DNA of 64,000 nt, from NCBI RefSeq assembly GCF_040790665.1, contig NZ_CP160849.1, positions 496,001 through 560,000 on the forward strand, in the 5' to 3' direction. Below the pieces are notes generated by a model, which saw nothing but the letters and a program-made list of their open reading frames with translations, was not told the DNA's origin and did no database searches. Position 1 is the stretch's first letter. Each line of letters opens with the position of its first letter. This document shows positions 17,442 through 26,560 of the stretch, in pieces. The translations under genes and the position numbers were made by a program. The DNA is from Sulfitobacter pontiacus. Its GTDB lineage: Bacteria > Pseudomonadota > Alphaproteobacteria > Rhodobacterales > Rhodobacteraceae.

Positions 17442-18635
17442 TTAGTCGGGCACCGCAACCCCAAGATGCCGCGCCACCAGCCCAGCGACATCGCGAAAAC
17501 CGATCTGCCCCAAGCTGCCAGCGCCCTGCCCTGCCACCAGAACCGGCGCCCGTTCGCGGGTGTGGTCGGTGCCCACCCATGTCGGGTCGTTCCCGTGATC
17601 TGCGGTCAGCACCAGCAAATCCCCGTCACGCGGTTGCCCCAGCAGCTTACCGATCTCGGCATCAAACCACTCAAGCGCGCGGGCATAGCCCGACACATCG
17701 CGCCGATGCCCATAAAGACTGTCAAACTCCACAAAATTCGCAAACGTCAGGCTGCCGTCCTCGGCGCTTTCAACCAGATCACCAAGATGCCCCATCAACG
17801 TCTCGTCAGACCCTTTGCGCACCTCGTCAAAACCGGTCATCGAAAAGATGTCACCGATCTTTCCAACGGCATAAACACGGGCACCACTGTCCTGCACCCA
17901 GTTGCTCAGCACCGGCGCGGGTGGCGTGATCGCAAAATCACGACGGTTGGTGGTGCGGGTAAAACCGCTTTGCGCATCCCCGACGAAGGGACGCGCGATC
18001 ACCCGTCCGACTTTCATCTCATGCGCGATCGGGGCCATGTTTTCGCATAGCTCCAACAGCCGTTGCAGGCCGAAACTCTCTTCATGCGCGGCGATCTGCA
18101 ACACGCTGTCGGCCGAGGTATAGCAGATCGGGAAACCGGTCTTTATATGCTGCGCGCCGAACTCCTCGATAATGGCGGTGCCGGGGGCGTGGCAATTCCC
18201 CAAAATCTCGTCCGTGCCGGCAAAGGCCGCAAGCTGCGCAACAAGCGCAGGCGGAAAGGACTTCGACACATCGGGAAAGTAATGCCACTCCCACGGGACC
18301 GGCAAACCGGCCAATTCCCAATGGCCCGAGGGCGTATCCTTGCCGCGCGAGATTTCGGTCGCCGCGCCCCATGTGCCGCTGACGGCGCCATCAAGGCTTG
18401 CGATATGCAGCCCGCTGGCCAGTTCAATCGCGGGGCCAAGCCCCAGCGACGCCATATGCGGCACGTTCAATGGGCCGCTGCGCCCGTCTTCTGCACGGCC
18501 CTCCGCACAGGCCTGCGCGATATGACCAAGGGTATTCGCGCCGGTGTCCGGCACGCGCCCGTTAAAGAAGGTGTCCGCATCGGGGGCACCGCCGATACCG
18601 ACTGAATCCATCACAACCAGAAAAGCACGCGCCAT
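17442..18635 (-). CDS. deoB: Phosphopentomutase
   Basis: 397-residue metalloenzyme of the alkaline-phosphatase superfamily that interconverts (deoxy)ribose-1-phosphate and -5-phosphate. It starts with [16 protein letters not shown], the metal-binding Asp loop, and has the late metal ligands [13 protein letters not shown] and [12 protein letters not shown]. The length is normal. Its ATG overlaps the deoA stop by one base (TGATG), so it is translationally coupled. It takes the sugar phosphate released by DeoA into the pentose pathway. Confidence 0.97.
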   Translation of the reverse strand: MARAFLVVMDSVGIGGAPDADTFFNGRVPDTGANTLGHIAQACAEGRAEDGRSGPLNVPHMASLGLGPAIELASGLHIASLDGAVSGTWGAATEISRGKDTPSGHWELAGLPVPWEWHYFPDVSKSFPPALVAQLAAFAGTDEILGNCHAPGTAIIEEFGAQHIKTGFPICYTSADSVLQIAAHEESFGLQRLLELCENMAPIAHEMKVGRVIARPFVGDAQSGFTRTTNRRDFAITPPAPVLSNWVQDSGARVYAVGKIGDIFSMTGFDEVRKGSDETLMGHLGDLVESAEDGSLTFANFVEFDSLYGHRRDVSGYARALEWFDAEIGKLLGQPRDGDLLVLTADHGNDPTWVGTDHTRERAPVLVAGQGAGSLGQIGFRDVAGLVARHLGVAVPD

Positions 18636-19939
18636 CAGCCGACCCTCTCTACAATCAAATCCGGCACGGCGACCGGCTTCGGGCCGATGGTAATCGCACC
18701 GCGCACCGCCTGTGCGGCCCGCTCTGCGTCACCGGCGCGGGCGGCATGAACCACCGCCAGTGGCCCCTTGGACGATACTTTCGCGCCTAGGCGGACGACA
18801 TCCGAAATCCCCACGGCCGGGTTGATCTGGTCCGTCTCGACCGCACGCCCGCCGCCCAAAGCGACGACCGCAAGGCCCAAGGCCTCGCCATCAATCGCGG
18901 TTACATATCCGGTTTTCGGTGAGGGGACCTCTCCGATGATCGTCGCCTCGGGCAGGAACCGCGTCCAGTTTTCGACAAACTTCGCAGGCCCGCCCATGGC
19001 CGCGATCATCACGCCAAAGCGTTCCGCCGCGCGGCCCGACCGGATCGCCTGCACGATCATATCCGCCCCGACCTGCACATCGCCCGCCAGACCTGCATTG
19101 GCCAGCAACACCCCCCCAAGAGCCGCACAGACCGAGACAATCGGCCCCTTGTTGTGCCCCGTCAGCACGCGCATCACCTCGGCCACTTCCAGCGCGTTCC
19201 CAAGGCTCGGCACCAGGGGCTGGCTCATATCGCTGATAACCGCCGTCGTCCGGCACCCGCTGGCGTTTGCGGTCTTGGTCAGCGCCGTCGCCAGCGCCTG
19301 CGCCTGCGCCAGATCTTTCATGAAGGCACCGCTGCCGACCTTGACGTCCAACACCAAACCATCCAGCCCCGCCGCCAGCTTCTTCGACAGGATCGACGCG
19401 GTGATCAGATCGAGGCTGTCCACGGTCGATGACACATCGCGCACCGCATAAAGCCGCTTGTCTGCGGGGGCGATACCGTCGGTCGCACTGACAATCGCAC
19501 AGCCTGCCTTCGCCACCACGGCGCGAAACTGCGCCTCGTCCAATGTGGTATTCACACCCGGAATGGCCTCAAGCTTATCCAGCGTCCCGCCGGTATGCCC
19601 CAGCCCACGGCCCGAGATCATCGGCACATAGGCCCCGCAGGCGGCCAAGGCAGGGGCCAGCACAAGGCTGACGCAATCGCCCACACCGCCCGTCGAATGT
19701 TTATCCAGCACCGGCCCGTTCAGATCCCAGTCGAACACCCGCCCGCTGTCGCGCATGGCGAGCGTCAGGGCCACACGGCCGACATCGCTCAGCCCGACCT
19801 GACAGACCCCCATCGCAAAGGCCCCCGCCTGCGCATCACTGACCCGCCCGTCGGCAAGGGCCATCGCGAACCAGACAAGCTCTTCTCGGTTCAGCGACCG
19901 CCGGTGCCGCAGTTTGGACAGGATCGCGCGGGCATCCAT
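18635..19939 (-). CDS. deoA: Thymidine phosphorylase
   Basis: 434-residue enzyme that phosphorolyses thymidine/deoxyuridine to base and deoxyribose-1-phosphate. The signature for the glycosyltransferase family 3/Pyn-type phosphorylases is clear: [18 protein letters not shown] (phosphate loop) and [16 protein letters not shown]. The length is typical of DeoA. It lies 3 bases after cdd and is coupled to deoB. Uridine arising from Cdd and the uracil used by Upp connect the whole block. Confidence 0.97.
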   Translation of the reverse strand: MDARAILSKLRHRRSLNREELVWFAMALADGRVSDAQAGAFAMGVCQVGLSDVGRVALTLAMRDSGRVFDWDLNGPVLDKHSTGGVGDCVSLVLAPALAACGAYVPMISGRGLGHTGGTLDKLEAIPGVNTTLDEAQFRAVVAKAGCAIVSATDGIAPADKRLYAVRDVSSTVDSLDLITASILSKKLAAGLDGLVLDVKVGSGAFMKDLAQAQALATALTKTANASGCRTTAVISDMSQPLVPSLGNALEVAEVMRVLTGHNKGPIVSVCAALGGVLLANAGLAGDVQVGADMIVQAIRSGRAAERFGVMIAAMGGPAKFVENWTRFLPEATIIGEVPSPKTGYVTAIDGEALGLAVVALGGGRAVETDQINPAVGISDVVRLGAKVSSKGPLAVVHAARAGDAERAAQAVRGAITIGPKPVAVPDLIVERVG

Positions 19940-19942
19940 GAC

Positions 19943-20338
19943 TTAGCCCTCCATATGCGCGCGGCCAAAGGCACCGGGCAACAGCTCGGCCATGGTCATC
20001 ACCTCTTCCACGCCCGACAGGGTCGCCATGGTCACCCGCGCGTCCCCCTCACCGAATTCCGCCAGTTTCTGACGGCAGCCGCCACAGGGGGTGACGGGCG
20101 TGGGGCTGCCCGCAATCACATAAGCCTCGACAAAAGCCGTCTCGCCCGCCGCGATCATGGCGGCGATGGCACCGGCTTCGGCACAGGTGCCTTCCGGGTA
20201 AGCGACGTTTTCCACGTTGCAGCCGACAAACACCGCACCCGAGGCCGTGCGCAACGCGGCCCCCACCTTGAAATTGGAATAGGGCGCATAGGCATTTTCC
20301 TGCACGGCGCTGGCGTGCTGTCGCAAATCACTGGTCAT
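19943..20338 (-). CDS. cdd: Cytidine deaminase
   Basis: 131-residue homotetramer-type zinc hydrolase converting (deoxy)cytidine to (deoxy)uridine. The zinc site is CNVENVAYPEGTCAEAGAIA with the catalytic Glu in CAE, plus PCGGC downstream: the three-cysteine form. The start at 20338 follows GGGGGAA; a longer in-frame start at 20380 is unsupported. It is the first gene of the minus-strand salvage operon, with a repeat and the maeB promoter in the upstream gap. Confidence 0.96.
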   Translation of the reverse strand: MTSDLRQHASAVQENAYAPYSNFKVGAALRTASGAVFVGCNVENVAYPEGTCAEAGAIAAMIAAGETAFVEAYVIAGSPTPVTPCGGCRQKLAEFGEGDARVTMATLSGVEEVMTMAELLPGAFGRAHMEG

Positions 20339-20413
20339 AATTCCCCCAAGTTTCACAAAACTATAAAAACCTTTCGCCAAAGTTGCGATGCCAAAAGCGG
20401 AAAAATGCCATGC

Positions 20414-20474
20414 TTCATTTTGCCAGACAAACTCCGGGGGAATCGTGGCCTGCCACGATGGGGGCTGGCCCCCT
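20414..20474 (+). repeat. Dispersed intergenic repeat, copy 3
   Basis: Head TTCATTTTGCCAGACAAACT, stem 1 ATCGTGGC / GCCACGAT, stem 2 GGGGG / CCCCC. Compared with copy 2, one stem-1 pair has changed C-G to T-A on both arms. It sits between the divergent cdd and maeB genes. Confidence 0.8.
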
Positions 20475-20549
20475 TCCCGCCCTACAATCTGCGCCGCATG
20501 GGCGGTGACACGCCCCGCTCCAAAAGTCGTGTTGGCGCGGCTGGTAAAA

Positions 20550-20567
20550 TAGTTTAACGCTAAACTA
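20550..20567. promoter_or_regulatory. Operator-like palindrome upstream of maeB
   Basis: Perfect inverted repeat TAGTTTAACGCTAAACTA with a central CG, 23 bases before the malic enzyme start. Even symmetry around CG is typical of LacI-family operators. The regulator is not in the window. Confidence 0.55.
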
Positions 20568-20590
20568 CTCTCTTAAAGGACCGCCAAAAC

Positions 20591-22864
20591 ATGACCGATG
20601 CGCCCAATCTGCGCCAAGCCGCACTTGACTATCACGCTTTCCCCAAGCCCGGAAAACTCGAAGTGCGCGCGACCAAACCACTGGCGAACGGCCGCGATCT
20701 GGCGCGCGCCTATTCCCCCGGCGTGGCCGAAGCCTGCCTTGAGATCAAGGCCGACCCGACCACAGCCGCGCATTACACCACCCGCGCGAACCTTGTGGGT
20801 GTGGTGACCAATGGCACGGCGGTTCTGGGGCTCGGCAACATCGGCGCGCTGGCCTCCAAACCGGTGATGGAGGGCAAGGCCGTCCTTTTCAAGAAATTCG
20901 CCAATATCGATTGTTTCGACATCGAGCTGGACCAGAATGACCCCGAAAAGCTCGCCGAACTGGTGTGCGCACTAGAGCCGACCTTCGGCGCGATCAACCT
21001 CGAAGACATCAAGGCCCCCGATTGCTTTACCGTCGAACGCATCTGCCGCGAGCGAATGAACATTCCGGTTTTCCACGACGACCAGCACGGCACTGCGATT
21101 GTCGTTGGGGCCGCCGTGAAGAACGCGCTTTTCGTGGCGGGCAAGAAGTTCGAGGACATCAAGATCGTCTCCACAGGCGGCGGCGCGGCGGGCATTGCTT
21201 GTCTGAACATGCTGCTGAAACTCGGCGTGAAGCGCGAGAACGTCTGGCTTTGTGACATTCACGGTCTGGTCTACGAGGGCCGCGAGATCGACATGAACCC
21301 GATCAAATCGGAATACGCGCAGAAATCCGACCTGCGTGATCTGGCCGACGTGATCCATGATGCCGACCTGTTCCTCGGGCTCTCTGGTCCCGGTGTCCTG
21401 AGCCCCGAAATGGTGCAGAAAATGGCGCCGCAGCCGATCATTTTTGCGCTGGCCAACCCCACGCCGGAGATCATGCCCGATCTCGCCCGCGCGGTGGCCC
21501 CTGACGCGATTATCGCAACGGGCCGGTCGGATTTTCCCAATCAGGTCAACAACGTATTGTGCTTCCCCTTTATCTTCCGCGGTGCGCTGGATGTGGGGGC
21601 AACCACCATCAATGACGAGATGAAGATCGCCTGTATCGACGGGATCGCCGCGCTTGCCCGTGCCACCACCTCGGCCGAGGCTGCCGCCGCCTATCAGGGC
21701 GAACAGCTGACCTTTGGCCCCGACTACCTGATCCCCAAACCCTTTGACCCGCGCCTGATCGGGGTCGTGTCTACCGCCGTGGCGAAAGCCGCGATGGACA
21801 CCGGCGTCGCCACCCGCCCGATCGAGGATCTGGCCGCCTATCGCCACAAGCTGGACAGCTCGGTCTTCAAATCGTCCATGCTGATGCGCCCCGTGTTCGA
21901 GGCCGCGCGCGTGGCCCCGCGCCGGATCGTCTTTGCCGAAGGCGAAGACGAACGCGTGCTGCGCGCCGCCCAAGCCATGGTGGAGGAAACCAAGGAACGC
22001 CCGATCCTGATCGGCCGCCCCGAGGTGATCGAACGGCGCATCGAAAAGGCTGGTCTGACAATCAAGCTGGGCGAGACGGTGGATCTGGTGAACCCCGAAA
22101 ACGACCCGCGCTACCGCGACTATTGGGAGACCTATCACAACCTGATGGCCCGCCGCGGCGTGTCGCCTGATATCGCGCGCGCCATCATGCGCACCAATAC
22201 CACCGCCATCGGCGCGGTGATGGTGCACCGCGAAGAGGCCGACAGTCTGATCTGCGGCACCTTCGGGGAATTCCGCTGGCATATGAATTATATCGAACAG
22301 GTTCTCGGTCGCGACGGGCGGCGCCCCCATGGGGCCCTGTCGCTGATGATCCTGGAAGATGGGCCGCTGTTTATCGCGGATACGCAGGTGCATCTGCACC
22401 CCACCCCCGAACAGATCGCCGAGATCGCCATCGGTGCCGCGCGCCATGTGCAACGTTTCGGCATCGAGCCCAAGATCGCCCTGTGTTCGCAAAGCCAGTT
22501 CGGCAATCAGGGCGAAGGGTCGGGCAAACGTCTGCGCGCGGCGCTGCGGCTGCTGGATGCGGGCAACCATGATTTCTGCTATGAGGGCGAGATGAACATC
22601 GATGCCGCACTCGACCCCGAGCTGCGCAGCCGTCTGCTGCCCTCGAACCGGATGGAAGGTGCTGCGAATGTTCTTGTCTTTGCCCATGCGGATGCGGCAT
22701 CGGGCGTGCGCAATATTCTGAAGATGAAGGGAGGCGGGCTTGAGGTTGGGCCGATCCTGATGGGGATGGGCAACCGTGCCCATATCGTCTCTCCGTCGAT
22801 CACCGCGCGCGGGCTGCTGAACGTCGGTGCGATCGCCGGTACGCCGGTCGCCGAATACGGCTGA
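20591..22864 (+). CDS. maeB: NADP-dependent malic enzyme with phosphotransacetylase-like domain
   Basis: 757 residues. The N-terminal malic enzyme part (about 1-430) decarboxylates malate to pyruvate. It shows YSPGVAEACLEI, VFHDDQHGTAIV (metal site) and the nucleotide fold KIVSTGGGAAGIACLNMLL. The C-terminal part (about 430-757) is a phosphate acetyltransferase-like domain (RIVFAEGEDERVLRAAQ), regulatory and normally without activity in this family. AAAGGA precedes the ATG. It is a single-gene unit with a palindrome in the promoter, linking the TCA cycle to pyruvate for growth on C2/C4 substrates. Confidence 0.96.
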   Translation: MTDAPNLRQAALDYHAFPKPGKLEVRATKPLANGRDLARAYSPGVAEACLEIKADPTTAAHYTTRANLVGVVTNGTAVLGLGNIGALASKPVMEGKAVLFKKFANIDCFDIELDQNDPEKLAELVCALEPTFGAINLEDIKAPDCFTVERICRERMNIPVFHDDQHGTAIVVGAAVKNALFVAGKKFEDIKIVSTGGGAAGIACLNMLLKLGVKRENVWLCDIHGLVYEGREIDMNPIKSEYAQKSDLRDLADVIHDADLFLGLSGPGVLSPEMVQKMAPQPIIFALANPTPEIMPDLARAVAPDAIIATGRSDFPNQVNNVLCFPFIFRGALDVGATTINDEMKIACIDGIAALARATTSAEAAAAYQGEQLTFGPDYLIPKPFDPRLIGVVSTAVAKAAMDTGVATRPIEDLAAYRHKLDSSVFKSSMLMRPVFEAARVAPRRIVFAEGEDERVLRAAQAMVEETKERPILIGRPEVIERRIEKAGLTIKLGETVDLVNPENDPRYRDYWETYHNLMARRGVSPDIARAIMRTNTTAIGAVMVHREEADSLICGTFGEFRWHMNYIEQVLGRDGRRPHGALSLMILEDGPLFIADTQVHLHPTPEQIAEIAIGAARHVQRFGIEPKIALCSQSQFGNQGEGSGKRLRAALRLLDAGNHDFCYEGEMNIDAALDPELRSRLLPSNRMEGAANVLVFAHADAASGVRNILKMKGGGLEVGPILMGMGNRAHIVSPSITARGLLNVGAIAGTPVAEYG

Positions 22865-22874
22865 CGCCCCGCGT

Positions 22875-22902
22875 GAAAACGCCGCCCTTATACGGGGCGG
22901 CG
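22875..22902 (-). terminator. Hairpin with T-run for the minus-strand small gene
   Basis: GCCGCCC / GGGCGGC stem with a 7-base loop. Read on the minus strand it is followed by GTTTTC. It serves the small gene at 22925 and may also stop maeB. Confidence 0.65.
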
Positions 22903-22924
22903 CATGGACCGGAACCGGCCGGAA

Positions 22925-23053
22925 TTACTTGGCCGGTTTGGCGCCCTTGGCCGCAAAGGGTGCCTTGATGTCAGACACGCTGCTTGGCATCGGCTTGGCA
23001 GGCCGTGCGTCTGCTTTGGCCTTTTTCTTCTTGTTGGCGAGCTTATCACCCAT
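22925..23053 (-). CDS. Small Lys/Ala/Pro-rich hypothetical protein (42 residues)
   Basis: 42 residues, MGDKLANKKKKAKAD then Pro/Ala/Lys-rich to KGAKPAK. Highly basic and low-complexity; no family recognised. The ATG at 23053 has AAAGG about 8 bases upstream, and a terminator with a T-run follows the stop, which together make a real gene plausible. A longer in-frame start at 23143 is less likely. The charge suggests nucleic-acid or ribosome association, but that is only a guess. Confidence 0.45.
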   Translation of the reverse strand: MGDKLANKKKKAKADARPAKPMPSSVSDIKAPFAAKGAKPAK

Positions 23054-23357
23054 TGTTCTGAACCTTTGTTCAAAGACGAAGGGCGGCGACATGCCGTCCC
23101 TAACCGCGATGCTGCGCCCCTTTGCGCGATTGATCTGATCCAAATTCGACGCGGTAGGTCATATTCGACATGAGCTGCGCGAAATTCTGTGCGCTACCGG
23201 AAATAGGCCGAAACGCGCTTGTAAATTTTGACACCGCGCGCGGGGGAGCGGCTGTAAACTTTGTTGCCGGATGGCCGCGATATAGGCGCAAGCTCTTGCT
23301 CTTTCCCGCGGCCGTGGCCTACCAAATGGTATTCGCGTTCACGGGAGGGAGCCGCAT
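23054..23357. other. Gap upstream of prpE
   Basis: About 300 bases without a supported gene. Two similar direct elements (GTAAATTTTGACA at 23221 and GTAAACTTTGTTG near 23254) lie before prpE, the first containing a TTGACA hexamer. No matching -10 at good spacing is clear. GGGAGGG just before the prpE ATG is the ribosome site. Confidence 0.4.
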
Positions 23358-25253
23358 ATGGGATATCACGACATTTACAAAAGCTGTCAGGACAACCCTG
23401 AAGCCTACTGGCTAGAGCAGTCCAAAGCCATCGATTGGGAGGAAGCGCCCCGTCAGGCGTTGTTCGACAAGGGCAATGATCTGTACGAATGGTTCGCCGA
23501 CGCCAAAGTAAATGCGTGCTACAACGCCGTTGACCGCCATGTGGAAAACGGCCGTGCCGATCAGGTGGCGATCATCCATGACAGCCCGATCACCGGCACC
23601 CAGACCAAGATCACCTTTGCCGAGCTGCAAACCCGCGTCGCCGCTGTCGCCGGTGCGCTACAGGCCAATGGCGTGGGCAAAGGCGACCGCGTGATCATCT
23701 ATATGCCGATGGTGCCCGAAGCGCTTGAGGCGATGCTCGCCTGCGCACGGATCGGGGCGGTACATTCGGTCGTGTTCGGCGGCTTTGCCTCGAACGAACT
23801 CGCCGTGCGGATCAACGACTGCACCCCCAAAGCGATCATCGCCGCTTCCTGCGGGTTGGAACCAGCGCGCGTCGTGGCCTATAAGCCGCTGCTTGACGGG
23901 GCCATTGAACAGGCCGACCACAAACCCGATTTCTGCCTGATCCTGCAACGCGAACAGGCCCCCTGCGATCTGACACCGGGGCGCGATCTGGATTGGCACG
24001 CGGCGCAAAAAGGCACCACCCCCGCGCCCTGCGTCGCGGTGGAGGGCAACCACCCCGCCTACATTCTTTACACCTCGGGCACGACCGGCGCGCCCAAGGG
24101 CGTGGTGCGCCAAACCGCGGGGCATCTGGTGGCGCTGAACTGGACGATGAAGAACATCTACAACGTCGATCCGGGCGATGTCTTCTGGGCCGCCTCCGAT
24201 GTGGGCTGGGTCGTGGGGCACAGCTATATCTGCTATGGCCCGCTGGTGCATGGCAACACCACCGTCGTGTTCGAAGGCAAGCCCGTGGGCACACCCGATG
24301 CGGGCACCTTCTGGCGCGTCATTTCCGAACACAATGTCCGCAGCTTCTTTACCGCCCCCACCGCGATCCGCGCCGTCAAACGCGAAGATCCCAAGGGCGA
24401 GGAGATTGGCAAATATGACATTTCCTGCCTGCGCGCGCTGTATCTCGCGGGCGAGCGCGCTGACCCAGACACCGTGATCTGGGCGCAGGAAAAGCTGGGC
24501 ATACCCGTCTATGACCATTGGTGGCAAACCGAAACCGGCTATACCATCGTGGGCAACCCCGCCGGACTAGAGGCGCTGCCGGTCAAGGTCGGCTCCCCCA
24601 CGGTGCCGATGCCGGGTTATGACGTGCAAATCCTGAACGAGGCGGGTGAACCGCAACCCGCTGGCACTTTGGGGTCTATCGCGATCAAGCTGCCCCTGCC
24701 TCCCGGCACGTTGCCCACCCTGTGGAATGCCGAAGATCGCTTCCGCAAAAGTTACCTTACGACCTATCCCGGATACTACGAAACGGGGGATGCGGGCAGG
24801 ATCGACGAGGATGGATATCTTTATATCATGGCGCGCACCGATGACGTGATCAACGTCGCCGGTCACCGCTTGTCCACCGGCGCGATGGAGGAGGTTCTGG
24901 CAGGCCACCCCGATGTGGCTGAATGTGCCGTGATCGGCGTCAGCGATCCGCTGAAAGGACAGGCTCCGATGGGGTTTGTGTGCCTGTCCAAAGGGGTCGA
25001 CCGCCCCCATGCCGAGATTGCAGCCGAATGCCAGCAACGGGTGCGTGACCAGATCGGGCCAGTGGCTGCCTATAAGATGACGCTGGTGGTGGATCGCTTG
25101 CCCAAGACGCGTTCAGGCAAGATCCTGCGGGCGACGATGGTCAAACTGGCCGATGCAGAGCCGTTCAAGCTGCCCGCGACGATCGACGATCCGGCCATTC
25201 TGGACGAGATAAAGTCGGCGCTGCAAACCATCGGCTACGCCAAGGACACCTGA
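23358..25253 (+). CDS. prpE: Propionyl-CoA synthetase
   Basis: 631-residue AMP-forming acyl-CoA ligase of the acetyl/propionyl-CoA synthetase branch. The ATP loop YILYTSGTTGAPKGV lies near residue 235. WWQTETGYTI, YYETGDAGRIDEDGY and the PrpE-typical hinge DVINVAGHRLSTGAMEE follow. The acyl-adenylation lysine in PKTRSGKILR is near residue 587. Sequence and length fit PrpE rather than Acs, though acetate may also be used. In roseobacters this enzyme serves propionate and acrylate (DMSP-derived) use. The start is preceded by GGGAGGG. Confidence 0.92.
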   Translation: MGYHDIYKSCQDNPEAYWLEQSKAIDWEEAPRQALFDKGNDLYEWFADAKVNACYNAVDRHVENGRADQVAIIHDSPITGTQTKITFAELQTRVAAVAGALQANGVGKGDRVIIYMPMVPEALEAMLACARIGAVHSVVFGGFASNELAVRINDCTPKAIIAASCGLEPARVVAYKPLLDGAIEQADHKPDFCLILQREQAPCDLTPGRDLDWHAAQKGTTPAPCVAVEGNHPAYILYTSGTTGAPKGVVRQTAGHLVALNWTMKNIYNVDPGDVFWAASDVGWVVGHSYICYGPLVHGNTTVVFEGKPVGTPDAGTFWRVISEHNVRSFFTAPTAIRAVKREDPKGEEIGKYDISCLRALYLAGERADPDTVIWAQEKLGIPVYDHWWQTETGYTIVGNPAGLEALPVKVGSPTVPMPGYDVQILNEAGEPQPAGTLGSIAIKLPLPPGTLPTLWNAEDRFRKSYLTTYPGYYETGDAGRIDEDGYLYIMARTDDVINVAGHRLSTGAMEEVLAGHPDVAECAVIGVSDPLKGQAPMGFVCLSKGVDRPHAEIAAECQQRVRDQIGPVAAYKMTLVVDRLPKTRSGKILRATMVKLADAEPFKLPATIDDPAILDEIKSALQTIGYAKDT

Positions 25254-25275
25254 TAGATCCGGCACCCCAGAACGC

Positions 25276-25304
25276 GAAAAAGGCGGCTGTAACAGCCGCC
25301 TTTT
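25276..25304. terminator. Bidirectional terminator after prpE
   Basis: AAAAA then GGCGGCT / AGCCGCC with a 5-base loop, then TTTT. It serves prpE and the convergent CsbD gene. Confidence 0.9.
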
Positions 25305-25324
25305 CTATTCAATATCCAGGCCAG

Positions 25325-25522
25325 TTAGTGTTTGGCCACGAAGCTGTCTACCTGACGCTCCGCCTCGTCTTTGGCAACGCCGTAGCGCGCCTGAATCTTG
25401 CCGACCAGCTGGTCGCGTTCGCCGGCGGCTTCTGTCAGGTCATCGTCGGTCAGATCACCCCATTCTTCTTTGACCTTACCGGTCATCTGGCTCCAGTTAC
25501 CTTTGATTGTATCCCAATTCAT
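25325..25522 (-). CDS. CsbD family stress-associated protein
   Basis: 65-residue hydrophilic helical protein. MNWDTIKGNWSQMTGKVKEE and the following DLTDDDLTEAAGERDQLVGK are the diagnostic CsbD pattern. AGGAGA lies upstream of the ATG at 25522. CsbD proteins are made in general stress responses in many bacteria; their molecular action is not established. Single gene with its own terminator; its promoter must lie in the 111-base gap before the NAD kinase gene. Confidence 0.93.
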   Translation of the reverse strand: MNWDTIKGNWSQMTGKVKEEWGDLTDDDLTEAAGERDQLVGKIQARYGVAKDEAERQVDSFVAKH

Positions 25523-25633
25523 GTCAGGTCTCCTTTTGCTAAAATTCCAAACGATGAAAGCACCTGAATGGCCTCTCATGCGTCTCGCAATATCAACGCG
25601 CCAAAGGCACCGCGGTTCCGCCTGAAACGCGGA

Positions 25634-26389
25634 TTAGTTGAACTGCTCGCTGATCAGCCGTTCTTCCAGACCGTGGCCCGGATCGAACAGGATACGGTGC
25701 TTGATCAACGGGTCCGAGGTGATCTCGACCGCAACGACATCGCGGTAGGAATTCCCGTCGGCGTCGGCCATCACAGGACGTTTGGCGGGCTCCAGCACAT
25801 CAAAGCGCACGGTCACCGTTTTCGGCAGCAAAGCCCCGCGCCAGCGCCGTGGCCGAAACGCCGCCATCGCCGTCAGGGCCAGCACATCCGCGCCAATCGG
25901 CAGGATCGGGCCGTGCGCGGAGTAATTATAGGCGGTGGACCCGGCAGGCGTCGCCACCAGCGCACCATCGCAGACCAGCTCTTCCATCCGCACGCGCCCG
26001 TCGACGCTGATCCGCAGCTTGGCGGCCTGCGGCCCCTCGCGCAGCAAGGCGACCTCGTTCAAGGCCAGCGCCTTGGAAGTCTCGCCATTCGCATGTGTGG
26101 CGACCATCACCAGCGGGTTGATCACCGCCTCTTCTGCTGCGCGTAGACGATCCACCAGATCCTCTTCGGCATAGGCGTTCATCAAGAACCCGATGGTGCC
26201 GCGGTTCATGCCATAGACCGGCGTCGACAGCTCTTGCGAGTCGTGCAGCGCCTGCAGCATGAACCCGTCCCCCCCGAGCGCGACGATAACCTCTGCCTCC
26301 TCGCGCGTGACATTGCCGTATCGCGCGCTCAGCGCCGTCAACGCATCCTGTGCTACATCAGAGCGGCTGGCGATAAAAGCGATCTTCAT
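25634..26389 (-). CDS. nadK: NAD kinase
   Basis: 251-residue ATP-dependent kinase converting NAD to NADP. It carries the GGDG motif in [18 protein letters not shown] and the second conserved region [16 protein letters not shown] (nucleotide-binding NE/D and GSTAY motifs). It is the short alphaproteobacterial type, lacking the N-terminal extension of the E. coli enzyme. The start at 26389 ([11 protein letters not shown]) begins the first strand. It is divergent from glyA. Confidence 0.95.
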   Translation of the reverse strand: MKIAFIASRSDVAQDALTALSARYGNVTREEAEVIVALGGDGFMLQALHDSQELSTPVYGMNRGTIGFLMNAYAEEDLVDRLRAAEEAVINPLVMVATHANGETSKALALNEVALLREGPQAAKLRISVDGRVRMEELVCDGALVATPAGSTAYNYSAHGPILPIGADVLALTAMAAFRPRRWRGALLPKTVTVRFDVLEPAKRPVMADADGNSYRDVVAVEITSDPLIKHRILFDPGHGLEERLISEQFN

Positions 26390-26560
26390 GGGCGGATGTT
26401 TCCAATGAGGGATATTCACAGTCAAAAGAACCACATATCGCGCCGACCTACCAGCTTTGCCGCATATGACGGTGCGACCGGCGCATTACGACCTTCACCC
26501 CCGTGCCGGATTAAGCTAGATAGCCCGCAACCCGCACACGTAGTCAAAGGAACCACGCCC

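Noticed and set aside
23100..23291. 63-codon minus-strand frame upstream of prpE
   Set aside because: No ribosome site, no family, and it lies in the probable promoter region of prpE.
26390..26560. Glycine riboswitch before glyA
   Set aside because: The leader lacks the conserved tandem aptamer pattern, and the gap is short with a nearby divergent gene.
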